From Streptomyces noursei ATCC 11455 (lineage in GTDB: Bacteria > Actinomycetota > Actinomycetes > Streptomycetales > Streptomycetaceae), in the NCBI RefSeq assembly GCF_001704275.1, contig NZ_CP011533.1, positions 8,990,001 to 9,054,000 on the forward strand: a stretch of DNA of 64,000 nucleotides, read 5' to 3'. The notes under the pieces were generated by a model, which saw only the letters and a program-made list of their open reading frames with translations, searched no databases and was not told the DNA's origin. Below, piece after piece: positions 51,601 through 59,341 of the stretch. Both the position numbers and the translations under genes were made by a program. The first letter of the stretch is position 1, and the number at the start of each line of letters is the position of its first letter.

Positions 51601-53483
51601 CCCGGCACGCCTTCGCGGGCGAGGTCCTCACCGTCACCGCCGGCACCGATTACCGACGCGAGGGCGACAGCTGGACCCTGCGGCCGGACTCCGAGGACGA
51701 CCACGCCCGGCTCATCGGCGACCTGCTCGCCGAGGACCGCCTCCCGGACCGCATCGTGCACGCCTGGTCCACCGCTCCCCTGCCCCCCGAACGCGGGAAG
51801 GAACGCTTCGAACAGGCCCAGCGCAACGGCCTCTACAGCCTGATGGCCCTGGTCAAGGCGGTCAGTGCGCACGGCGTCACCCAGCCCCTGCAGCTGGACC
51901 TGATCAGCGCCGGTGGCTACGCCGTCAGCCCCGCCGAGCCCGAACCGGTCGCCGAACTGGCCCCCCTCGCCGTCGCCGCCCGCGTCATCGGCCAGGAACA
52001 CGGCAACATCGGCTCCCGCCACTTCGACCTCCCCGCCACCCCCGACGACCGCTCGCTGCGCACCCTGGCCGCCGAACTCGCCGGACAGCGCCGCCCCGAG
52101 GTCGCCACCACACTGCGCGGCGCCACCCGCTGGATCGCCGACCTGGAACCGATCCGCGCCGACTGGACCGCCAAGGCCGCCTCCCGGCTGCGCGACGGCG
52201 GCGTCTACCTGATCACCGGCGGTCTCGGCGAGATCGGCTCCACCATCGCGCACTGGCTGCGCCGCGAATGCCCCGGCGCCCGGCTGGCACTGCTCACCCG
52301 CGATCCGCTGCCACCGCGCGAGAGGTGGGACAGCCGGCTCGCCGAACACGATGCGGACGACCCGACCGCACTGCGGATCACCCGGCTGCGGGCCCTGGCC
52401 GCCGAGGGCGACGAGCCGTTCCTGGTCCACGCCGACGTCGCCGACGAAGACGCGCTGCGGGACGCCGTGCACCAGGTCACCGCACACTTCGGCACGCTCG
52501 ACGGTGTGGTGCACGCGGCCGGACTGCCCAGCGAACAGTGGGACCGGGCGATCACCGCGGCCAGCGTCGAGCAGTGCCGATGGCACTTCGCGCCCAAGGC
52601 ACACGGCCAGATCGCGCTGGAGAAGGTCCTCGCCGACCAGCCGGTGGACTTCTGCCTGTTGCTGTCCTCCTTGGCCGGGGTCCTCGGCGGGCTGCGGCTG
52701 CTCGGCTACGGCGCCGCCAACCACTTCATGGACGCCGCCGCCGAACGGGCCAACCGCGGCCTGGACCGCACCGTGTGGATCAGCGCCGCCTGGGACGTCT
52801 GGCAGCACCACCAGGACGAGAAGCGGGCGATCTCCGCGATCGGCCGCAGCATGGACGACAAGGCGATCCAGCCCGAGGAGGGCCTGGAGGCCATCCGCCG
52901 GCTGCTGACGCTCCGCGACGTCTCCCATGTCGCCGTCTCCACCTGGGACATCGCACACCGGCTGGACCAGTGGGTGCGCGACGAGCGGATCGCCCGGCCC
53001 ACGGCCGGCGGGGCCACCGGCACCGTCACCGGCGAGGCCGCGCGGGGCGAGGCCGCCGACGACCTGACCGAGCAGGTGGCACGCCTGGTCCGCGGGGCGC
53101 TGGGCCGCGAGGACATGCCGCTGGACGGGGACATCTTCGAGTTCGGCGGTGACTCGCTGCTGATCGTGCGTCTGCTGTCCGACATCCGGGAGCAGTTCTC
53201 GGCCGAGGTGCCGCTCGCCGATGTGCTGGGGGAACCGACGCCGAGGGCACTGGCCCGATTCGTACAGGAGCGGATCGACGCCCGGGCGCAGGCACCGGCG
53301 GTGGCCGACGGCGACGACATCGAGGCGCTGGCCGCGGAGTTGGCCGCCCTCGACCCCGACGAGGTCGAACGACTGCTGGCCGAAGCCCAACAGGAAACCG
53401 CCCAGCAGCCAGCCGCCCAGCAGCCAGTCACCCAGCAAGAAGCCGCCCGGCCGGGCGGGACCGGCCAGGAACAGGAGCGCTGA
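48639..53483 (+). CDS. Type I polyketide synthase, KS-AT-KR-ACP
   Basis: 1614 residues, one module. KS: Cys199 in QTACSTSL, EAHGTGT, GSVKANLGH. AT: GQGAQHPGMG, Ser669 in GHSVGEYVAA, and HAFHS, which indicates malonyl-CoA. KR: NADPH motif LITGGLGEIGS from residue 1191 and Tyr1357 in LGYGAANHFMDAA, so it should be active. ACP: Ser1506 in FGGDSLLIV. No DH, ER or thioesterase. It would add one malonate unit and reduce the ketone to a hydroxyl. A Gln/Ala-rich tail after the ACP may be a docking element. Start GTG 48639 behind CCAGGAGG; it overlaps the A-PCP gene by eight bases. Confidence 0.93.
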   Translation: MTDRPRGETAATATPADTAPDGRIALVGLDCRLPGARNHTEFWHNLVAGTTHITDVDEEQLQAAGVAPETFANSRYVPRASVLEDADLFDASFFYLSAREAERMDPQLRLFLQSSWSALELSGHDSEQYPGRIGVFAGALSSTYLLHNVLTGERGFDGSLPRMREDLATLMGNDPNYLATRASYHLNLTGPSISVQTACSTSLVAVHLAMQSLLSQECDVALAGGAALRFPQEAGYLHETDGITSATGTVRPFDTAADGTLFGNGIGVVVLKRLEDALAEGDTVWAVLRGSAVGNDGADRVGYTAPGVAGQAAVLAEALAVADVDPATVSYLEAHGTGTKMGDPIELAAVAQSYQVTGAPPLTIGSVKANLGHLSTAAGVTGLIKCALMLHHRTLVPTPHFTAWNPQCAVAGTRFRIGTRTEPWRSADGGPLRCAITSTGMGGTTAHVVLEEAPAADPAARGAAPAPPVVLLPVSAKSPAALETARRELADHLEAPAQETGPAAGDTAADHTGALGDTALDDTAYTLATGRRTFNYRAVITAPDRATAVRALRTADPRFTHQDSGQPADRPVVLLLPGQGAQHPGMGQGWYEHLPVFRAALDECAELLAPHLGLDLRDALYPRLRGYRGEPHDVGRTRLTQPALFAVEYALARQWSAWGVHPAALIGHSVGEYVAATLAGVFRLPDALRVIAERGRLMDELPGGVMAAVMLPPQELAAYLDGGEVALAAVNEPAVCTVAGPKEAVRELTTRLTADGVAHRKVVTSHAFHSAMMDPVVGPFTELLRGVELGRPQTPFLSNRTGTWIRDEEARDPEYWAGQLRETVRFADCLTTVLADGDHVFLEVGPGQTLATFTRRHPDRETGVPVITSAARGRDAGADLTAVTAALGRLWAAGLTVDWQGYYADRERARVPLPTYPFEGTRYWVEPGNGTLTGTGTGARTVRKLPLDQWFSTPVWRQAVGTLDATAEPIADPVLLFADAQGTATRLARHAFAGEVLTVTAGTDYRREGDSWTLRPDSEDDHARLIGDLLAEDRLPDRIVHAWSTAPLPPERGKERFEQAQRNGLYSLMALVKAVSAHGVTQPLQLDLISAGGYAVSPAEPEPVAELAPLAVAARVIGQEHGNIGSRHFDLPATPDDRSLRTLAAELAGQRRPEVATTLRGATRWIADLEPIRADWTAKAASRLRDGGVYLITGGLGEIGSTIAHWLRRECPGARLALLTRDPLPPRERWDSRLAEHDADDPTALRITRLRALAAEGDEPFLVHADVADEDALRDAVHQVTAHFGTLDGVVHAAGLPSEQWDRAITAASVEQCRWHFAPKAHGQIALEKVLADQPVDFCLLLSSLAGVLGGLRLLGYGAANHFMDAAAERANRGLDRTVWISAAWDVWQHHQDEKRAISAIGRSMDDKAIQPEEGLEAIRRLLTLRDVSHVAVSTWDIAHRLDQWVRDERIARPTAGGATGTVTGEAARGEAADDLTEQVARLVRGALGREDMPLDGDIFEFGGDSLLIVRLLSDIREQFSAEVPLADVLGEPTPRALARFVQERIDARAQAPAVADGDDIEALAAELAALDPDEVERLLAEAQQETAQQPAAQQPVTQQEAARPGGTGQEQER

Positions 53484-53485
53484 CC

Positions 53486-54517
53486 GTGGACTTCAGTCTG
53501 ATCTTCTTCTCCGGCGACGAGAAGAACAAGTACCGCTTCGTGCTCGACGCGGCCCGCTACGCCGACGAGAACGGCTTCACCGCGATCTGGACCCCCGAGC
53601 GGCACTTCCACCGCTTCGGCGGCCTCTACCCCAACCCCTCGGTGCTCGGCGCCGGCCTGGCGATGGCCACCCAGCGCCTGCAGATCCGGGCCGGCAGCGT
53701 CATCCTCCCGCTGCACAGCCCTATCCGGGTGGCCGAGGAGTGGGCGGTGGTCGACAACCTCTCCCGCGGTCGCGCCGGCATCGCGCTGGCCACCGGCTTC
53801 AGCCCGCTGGACTTCGCCATCAAACCGGACGGCTGGCAGGACCGCCGGCAGCGCACCTTCGACGCGGTCACCACCATCCGCGAACTGTGGGAGGGCGCAC
53901 CGGTCTACGTCCAGGACGGCCTGGGCAACCACGTCGAGGTGGAACTGCATCCGCAGCCCGTACAGCCCGAACTCCCCATCTGGCTCACCTGCACCAAGAG
54001 CCGCGAGACCTTCGAGACGGCCGGACGGCTCGGCTGCAACGTGCTGACCGCGCTCATCGACATGACCAACGAGGAGCTGGAGGAGAAGCTCGCCCTTTAC
54101 TACGAAACCCTCGAACAGTACGGGCACGACCCCGAGAGCACCACGGTCACGCTGATGCTGCACACCTTCATCGGCACCGATCTGGAAGAGGTGCGCGAGA
54201 CCGTCTGGCCGCCGTTCAGCGACTACCTGCGGTCGTTCTTCACCGTCATCGACTCCCAGAAGAAGAACCTCGCCCCGGGGGCGGGCGTGCGGGACATCTC
54301 GGCCGGCGACCAGGACGAGCTGATCAAGTTCGCCTTCGACAAGTACTTCGAGAAGGGCGCGCTGCTCGGCACCCCGGACTCCTGCACCAAGGTCGTCGAC
54401 CGCTTCCAGGGCATGGGCGTGGACGAGATCGCCTGCCTGATCGACTTCGGCGTCGACGAAGCCCTCGTCGTGGAGAGCCTGAGCCACCTCAACGAACTCC
54501 GGAGGCGCTACGCATGA
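53486..54517 (+). CDS. MupA-type FMN-dependent luciferase-like monooxygenase
   Basis: 343 residues, an (alpha/beta)8 luciferase-like protein. The natural-product subgroup pattern is visible: FSLIFFSGDEKNKYRF, GFTAIWTPERHFHRFGGLYPNP, RAGSVILPLHSPIRVAEEW and GIALATGFSPLDFA. In many NRPS/PKS systems this is a domain built into the synthase; here it is a free protein encoded right after the PKS. The subgroup oxygenates a carrier-bound intermediate (hydroxylation or oxygen insertion) with FMNH2 and O2. Start GTG 53486, two bases after the PKS stop. Confidence 0.9.
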   Translation: MDFSLIFFSGDEKNKYRFVLDAARYADENGFTAIWTPERHFHRFGGLYPNPSVLGAGLAMATQRLQIRAGSVILPLHSPIRVAEEWAVVDNLSRGRAGIALATGFSPLDFAIKPDGWQDRRQRTFDAVTTIRELWEGAPVYVQDGLGNHVEVELHPQPVQPELPIWLTCTKSRETFETAGRLGCNVLTALIDMTNEELEEKLALYYETLEQYGHDPESTTVTLMLHTFIGTDLEEVRETVWPPFSDYLRSFFTVIDSQKKNLAPGAGVRDISAGDQDELIKFAFDKYFEKGALLGTPDSCTKVVDRFQGMGVDEIACLIDFGVDEALVVESLSHLNELRRRYA

Positions 54518-55875
54518 CCGCCGACCTTGCGGCCCGACTCGCCGCACTCACCCCCGAGCAGCGCGCCCGCCTCCGCGCCCGCCTGCCCCGGGCACGAGCC
54601 GCCCGGCACCAGCTGACCCCCGGTCAGCTACGGCTGTGGGAGACCAGGCAGTGGGTGGCCGATCGCCCGGTGGACGTGGTCTGCCAGGCGGTCCACCTCA
54701 CCGGCGCCCCGGTCGACCTCGACCTGCTCGCCGCGCGCGTGCACGGCTTCGTCGCGGCCCACGAGGCGCTGCGCACCACCTTCGAAAGCGACGGGGACGG
54801 GGCCGCGGTGCGCCCGGTCGTGCACGCGCAGCTGCCCCCGCGGCTGATCCGCACCCGCTGCTCGGGAGCCGAGGAGGCCCACGCGCTCGCCCGCGAACTG
54901 GCCGCCGAGCCGTTCGACCTGGGCAACGGCCCCCTGCTGCGGGTGGCACTCGCCCAGGGGCCGACGGCCGACCAGGCATGGCTGCTGGTGGTGGTCCCCA
55001 ACCTCGTCTTCGACGCCTGGTCGTTCGAGCTGCTGCTGGACGAACTGGCCCGGCCCGCGGACACCGACCCGCCCGCCGCACCGGCCTTCAGCGCCTTCGC
55101 GCACGAGCAGCGCGGCTGGCTGGAGAGCCCGGCGGGCCGGGCGGCGGCCGAGTACTGGGCGTCCGAGGTCGCCGACGCCCCGCCGCCGCTGCCCACCGAC
55201 CGGCCGCGCCCGGCAGGCACCGGTCGGGCGGGCGCCCGGGTGACCTTCGCGGTGTCCCGCACGGTCGCCGAGGGGATCCTGGCGGCCGCGCAGCGCGAAG
55301 CGGCCACCGCCTACACCGGATGGCTCGCCGTCGCCTGGGCCGCGCTCGCCGAACACGGCGGCCGCGACGACCTGCTGCTCGGCACGTTCACCGCGGGCCG
55401 GGACCGGCCCGGCGGCACCGACGTCGTCGGCTATCTGCTCAACGTGCTGCCGGTACGGCTGCGGGACGCCGGCGACGGCTCGCACGCCGCCCGCACCCGG
55501 GCCGCCCGCGCCGCGACCAGGGCCGGACTCGCGCACGCCGCCTACCCCGGCGAACTGATCGCCGAAGCGCGCAGGGTGCCGGGCACCCACCCCCTGTTGG
55601 ACGCCGTCTTCGTCTTCGACAACCTGGGGGAGGCCACCCGGGAGATCCAGGGCGCCCAGGTGGCCACCGCCGACCTGGACAAGGGCACCGCACGCTACGA
55701 CCTGACGCTGGCCGTCTACCCCGGCCCGGACGGCGCCGACGGCTGGCTGGAGTACGACACCGAGCTGTACGAGGAGAGCACCGCGCGGCGGATCGTCGAG
55801 CGGTTCACGGCACTCGCCGAGCAGGCCGCCCGCGGCGCGGCGGAGACCCGACCCGGCGAAGGGGCACCGGCATGA
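54514..55875 (+). CDS. Stand-alone NRPS condensation-like protein without HHxxxDG
   Basis: 453 residues with the chloramphenicol-acetyltransferase-type double fold: HQLTPGQLRLWETRQWV (C1), EALRTTF (C2), a substitute for C3, AYTGWLAVAWAAL (C4), VVGYLLNVLPVRL (C5) and DAVFVFDNLGEA (C6-like). At C3 the expected HHxxxDG reads PNLVFDA (Pro162, Asn163, Asp167, Ala168). Both His are lost, so ordinary peptide-bond catalysis is unlikely. It may bind two carrier proteins as a scaffold, or catalyse another reaction. It overlaps the monooxygenase gene (ATGA). Confidence 0.88.
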   Translation: MTADLAARLAALTPEQRARLRARLPRARAARHQLTPGQLRLWETRQWVADRPVDVVCQAVHLTGAPVDLDLLAARVHGFVAAHEALRTTFESDGDGAAVRPVVHAQLPPRLIRTRCSGAEEAHALARELAAEPFDLGNGPLLRVALAQGPTADQAWLLVVVPNLVFDAWSFELLLDELARPADTDPPAAPAFSAFAHEQRGWLESPAGRAAAEYWASEVADAPPPLPTDRPRPAGTGRAGARVTFAVSRTVAEGILAAAQREAATAYTGWLAVAWAALAEHGGRDDLLLGTFTAGRDRPGGTDVVGYLLNVLPVRLRDAGDGSHAARTRAARAATRAGLAHAAYPGELIAEARRVPGTHPLLDAVFVFDNLGEATREIQGAQVATADLDKGTARYDLTLAVYPGPDGADGWLEYDTELYEESTARRIVERFTALAEQAARGAAETRPGEGAPA

Positions 55876-56846
55876 TCACCGCACGGCTCTGCGCCCCGGC
55901 CTATGAGCTGGGCGAGTACGCCGCCCCCGTGACCGAGCTGCCGGAGCTCCAGGCCGACCCCCGTATCGCGGCCGAACTGACCGCCCCCAAGGCCGGGTTC
56001 GACACCTACCGCTGGTCGGACGCACCCGTCGTCGAGCTGATGGCCGCCGCCGTCCAGCGCACCCTGGGCGAGGCCGGGATCCCGGGCGACGAGGTCGACC
56101 TCGTCCTGCTGGCCACCGACTCGCTGCCGGGCGGCCGCGCGGCACACCGCGACGTCGCCGAACTCCTCGCCGAGACCGGACTGACCCGCGCCACGGCCGG
56201 CACCCTCGGCCTGATGGACTGCGCCACCGCCATGGCCGCCCTCGGCACCGCCGCCTCCCTCGTCCGGGACGGCAGCGCGCGCCACGTCCTGGTGGTCTCC
56301 GGAGACCTGGCCGACCACGCCACCGGCGGCGAGCGAGTCGTGGCGGGGGGAGCGGCCATCGCGAGCGACGCGGCGGCATCCGCGCTGGTGTCCGCCACCG
56401 CCGCGGGCCTTCCGATCCTGGGGATGGCCCACCACACCTCGGCCGCCCCCGGCGCCGGGGCGCGAGCGGAGCTGACCGCGAAGGTCACCGCACACCGCGA
56501 GCTGTTCGCCCGCCTGGCGGCACACCACCCGCACCGCCCCGAGAGCGTCCGCGCCGTCCTGCCCAGCAACTTCGCCCGCATGGCGCTGGAGATCTATCTC
56601 TCCGACGTCGGCTACGGCGGGGACAAGCTGGCCCTGCGCAACGTGGGGCGGATCGCGCACTGCCTGGGCAGCGACCCGCTGATCAACCTCGCCGACCGGC
56701 TCGCCGACGCCGAACCCGCCGAGCCGGGGACGAAGGACGGCACCGGTGCGGAACACCTGGTGCTGCTCGGCGCGGGAATCTCGCACCTGGCGGCCGTACT
56801 GCTGGACGCGCGACCGCTGCCCGACGCCTCGGAGGGAGCCTTCTGA
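55872..56846 (+). CDS. FabH-like (KAS III-fold) protein 1, altered triad
   Basis: 324 residues with the thiolase fold of KAS III: DLVLLATDSLPGG, active Cys117 in GLMDCATAMAA, HVLVVSGDLADH. The His region (normally HQAN) reads VLPSNFARM and the Asn region (normally GNTS) reads NVGRIAHCLGSDPLINL, so two of the three FabH triad residues are gone. It may act as an acyltransferase like other non-condensing KAS III proteins of antibiotic pathways. It is a paralogue of the next protein. The ATG overlaps the previous stop (ATGA). Confidence 0.85.
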   Translation: MITARLCAPAYELGEYAAPVTELPELQADPRIAAELTAPKAGFDTYRWSDAPVVELMAAAVQRTLGEAGIPGDEVDLVLLATDSLPGGRAAHRDVAELLAETGLTRATAGTLGLMDCATAMAALGTAASLVRDGSARHVLVVSGDLADHATGGERVVAGGAAIASDAAASALVSATAAGLPILGMAHHTSAAPGAGARAELTAKVTAHRELFARLAAHHPHRPESVRAVLPSNFARMALEIYLSDVGYGGDKLALRNVGRIAHCLGSDPLINLADRLADAEPAEPGTKDGTGAEHLVLLGAGISHLAAVLLDARPLPDASEGAF

Positions 56847-57760
56847 GCGCCGCCTATCTCAACGGTTGCGCCGCCGCGCTAGGCGATCTGTGCGGGAAGG
56901 TGGCCGAACTGCCGGAATACGCGTCGGAACCGCCCCGTCCGGGGGCCGGGTTCGACACGTACCGGCTCGCGCGAGGCGACCTGCCGGACCTGCTGCGCCC
57001 GGCCCTGAAGGACGCGCTGGCCGCTGCGGGGACGCCCCCGGCGGCGGTGGACACCGTCCTGTTCGCCACCGAGTCGCTGCCCGGGGGCGAGGCGTCCCAG
57101 GCCGCCGTCGCCCAGCTCCTCGGCGACCTGGGGATGTCCCACGCCTACCCGTTGACGCTCGGCCTCGCCGACTGTTCCACGGCCATGGCGGCCCTCACCG
57201 TCGCGGCGGCGCTGGTCGGTTCGGGCGCGGCCCGGACCGTGGCGGTGGTCTCGGGCGATCTGGTGCGCAGGGTGCTGCCGGGCGGCCGGGTCCTGCTCGG
57301 CGGCTCGGCGGTCGCCAGCGACGGGGCCGCCGCGGCCGTCGTCTCCGCCCGACGTCACGGGTGGGAGATCCTCGGCGGTGCCCGTCAGGTCTCCTACGAC
57401 CTCTTCGGACCGGGCCCCGCCGCGCACCGCCTCGGGGTCCAACTCGCGGCGTATCAGGGCCTGTTCGAGGACCTGTGGTCGGCCACCGGGCTGACCCCGC
57501 CGGAGGTCGCCGCGGTCCTGCCCAGCAACCTCGCCGCGGACACCCTGCGGCTGTTCCTGGGCGAGGCCGGCTTCGCACCCCGTCAGCTCTACCAGGACAA
57601 TGTGGGGCGGATCGCGCACTGCCTGGGCAGCGACCCGCTGATCAATCTCGTCGATCGTACGGAAGCGGGAACCACGAGGGACGCGTACCCCGTGGTCGCC
57701 CTGCTGGGATCAAGTGCGGCACATCTGGCCGCCGTTCTGCTACGCGCCGTGGAGGACTGA
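56843..57760 (+). CDS. FabH-like (KAS III-fold) protein 2, altered triad, CTG start
   Basis: 305 residues. Active Cys111 in GLADCSTAMAA; the His and Asn regions are VLPSNLAAD and NVGRIAHCLGSDPLINL, the same substitutions as in protein 1. The two N-termini align (AELPEYAS against TELPELQA; GFDTYR in both), which requires a start near 56843. The only suitable codon there is CTG in a CTGA overlap, with GGAGGG six bases upstream. The next in-frame GTG at 56900 would remove conserved residues. It probably forms a heterodimer or works in sequence with protein 1. Confidence 0.82.
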   Translation: MSAAYLNGCAAALGDLCGKVAELPEYASEPPRPGAGFDTYRLARGDLPDLLRPALKDALAAAGTPPAAVDTVLFATESLPGGEASQAAVAQLLGDLGMSHAYPLTLGLADCSTAMAALTVAAALVGSGAARTVAVVSGDLVRRVLPGGRVLLGGSAVASDGAAAAVVSARRHGWEILGGARQVSYDLFGPGPAAHRLGVQLAAYQGLFEDLWSATGLTPPEVAAVLPSNLAADTLRLFLGEAGFAPRQLYQDNVGRIAHCLGSDPLINLVDRTEAGTTRDAYPVVALLGSSAAHLAAVLLRAVED

Positions 57761-57767
57761 AAACACC

Positions 57768-58022
57768 ATGTCACCTGTCGAGGAGAGGATCGCCGCCCTC
57801 TGGCGGGAGGTGCTGGGCCCGGACCTGGCGCCCGGTACCGTCATCGGCGTCGAGGACGACTTCTTCACCCTGGGCGGTACGTCCATGCAGGCGATGGCCC
57901 TGGTACAGCGGCTGCGCGAGGAGTTCGGGGTCGCCGTGGGACTGAGCGCGCTGCTGGCGGACGCCACGCCGGGGGGGATCGGCGCCGCGGTCACGGCAGC
58001 CGGGGGAGCCCTCCGGTCATGA
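57768..58022 (+). CDS. Stand-alone acyl/peptidyl carrier protein
   Basis: 84 residues. The phosphopantetheine site is Ser39 in FTLGGTSMQAMAL, in the LGG(T/D)S form typical of NRPS-type carriers. GGAGG lies 12 bases before the ATG. It sits between the FabH-like pair and the exporter and is the likely acyl donor or acceptor of the FabH-like proteins. Its last codon overlaps the MFS start (ATGA). Confidence 0.9.
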   Translation: MSPVEERIAALWREVLGPDLAPGTVIGVEDDFFTLGGTSMQAMALVQRLREEFGVAVGLSALLADATPGGIGAAVTAAGGALRS

Positions 58023-59341
58023 GGTTGGAGTCCGTGGCCGCCCTGCGCACCCTGCCGCCGCGCACGCGGGTGGTGATGGCCGCCAACCTGGTCAGCTCGG
58101 TGGGCACCGGCCTCGTGCAGCCCTTTCTCGTCCTGTACCTGACCCGGGTACGCGGGCTGCCCGTGGGCACCGCCACCGCCGTCATCTCGGTGGTCGCGGT
58201 GGCGTCCCTGGTCGGTGGCCCGGTGGCGGGACGTCTCGCCGACGGCTTCGGCATCCGGCCCACGGCGGCCGCGGCCATGACCACCGCCGCCGTGGGCACC
58301 GCCGGATTCGCGCTGGTGACGGAGGCGTCGGGCGCCGTACTCGCCGGCCTGACCTACGGCCTGGCCTACGGCGCCATGCTCTCCGTGTGGAACGTCGTCA
58401 TCGCCCGGAGCACACAGGGCGAGAGCCGCTCCGCCGCCTTCGGGCTGCAGTTCGTCGCGCTCAACGTCGGGGTCGGGCTCGGCGGAGTGCTGGGCGGAAT
58501 CTTCGCCTCGACCGCGGATCCCGGCCGCTTCCAACTGCTCTACGTGTGCGACGGCCTGTCGTTCCTGGTGGCCGGGGCGTTGCTGGTCCTCGCGCTCGGC
58601 GGGCGGCGGGCCCCGTTGCCGTCCGACCACGACACCGTCCCCGAGGCCGGCACCGGCACGCGCGGCTACGGTGTGGTGCTGCGCGACCGGGCCCTGCTCA
58701 AGGTCCTGGCGCTCACCGTCGCGCTGATGGTCGTCGGGTACGGGCAGTTGGAGTCCAGCATCCCGGGACTGGTCGCGGTGCGGGGCATGGACGCCCGCAT
58801 CATGGCGTGGGCGTTCGTGGCCAACACCTGCTGCATCGTGCTGATCCAGGCCGTCGCCGTCACCCGGATCTCCCGGACACCGCCCGCCCCGCTGCTCGCC
58901 GTCACCGCCACCAGCTGGGCGGGGTGCTGGCTGCTGCTGCTCCTGGCGGCGGCCGGCGCCGGCACGGCCGTCGAAGCGGCCCTGGTCGTCGGCGCGTTGG
59001 CGGTCTTCGCCGTCGGCGAGGCGCTGCTCGCCGTCGCCCTGCCCACGCTGGTCAACAGCCTGGCTCCCGAGGTGTTCCGGGGCCGCTACAACGGCGCCTA
59101 CTCCGCGGCCATGTCCACCGGCCTGGTGATCGGCCCGCTGCTGGGCGGAGCGCTCCTCGGCGCGGAACGGACCTGGCTGCTGCCGGTGGTACTGGGCCTG
59201 GGGTGCGTGGGGTGTGCCGGTTGCGCGGTGTTGCTGGGCCGCCGGTCGCCCCGGGCACGCCCGGCACCCGAGGCGTACGACACCGGCGGGCACGAAGTGC
59301 CGTACCGGGTGGAGCAGTTGGAGGGTGGAGAGGCGCGATGA
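58019..59341 (+). CDS. MFS exporter of the NRPS/PKS cluster
   Basis: 440 residues and 12 hydrophobic segments. The MFS signature after TM2 is GPVAGRLADGFGIRPTAAA. The NVGVGLGGVLGG segment in TM5 matches the antiporter motif of drug exporters. It probably carries the finished product out of the cell and gives self-protection. It is encoded inside the operon with four-base overlaps at both ends. Confidence 0.9.
   Translation: MRLESVAALRTLPPRTRVVMAANLVSSVGTGLVQPFLVLYLTRVRGLPVGTATAVISVVAVASLVGGPVAGRLADGFGIRPTAAAAMTTAAVGTAGFALVTEASGAVLAGLTYGLAYGAMLSVWNVVIARSTQGESRSAAFGLQFVALNVGVGLGGVLGGIFASTADPGRFQLLYVCDGLSFLVAGALLVLALGGRRAPLPSDHDTVPEAGTGTRGYGVVLRDRALLKVLALTVALMVVGYGQLESSIPGLVAVRGMDARIMAWAFVANTCCIVLIQAVAVTRISRTPPAPLLAVTATSWAGCWLLLLLAAAGAGTAVEAALVVGALAVFAVGEALLAVALPTLVNSLAPEVFRGRYNGAYSAAMSTGLVIGPLLGGALLGAERTWLLPVVLGLGCVGCAGCAVLLGRRSPRARPAPEAYDTGGHEVPYRVEQLEGGEAR

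Noticed and set aside
48495..53438. Two long minus-strand open frames (over 700 and 900 codons) opposite the PKS gene
   Set aside because: They are antisense to catalytic PKS motifs, and their length follows from the G/C3 bias of the coding strand.
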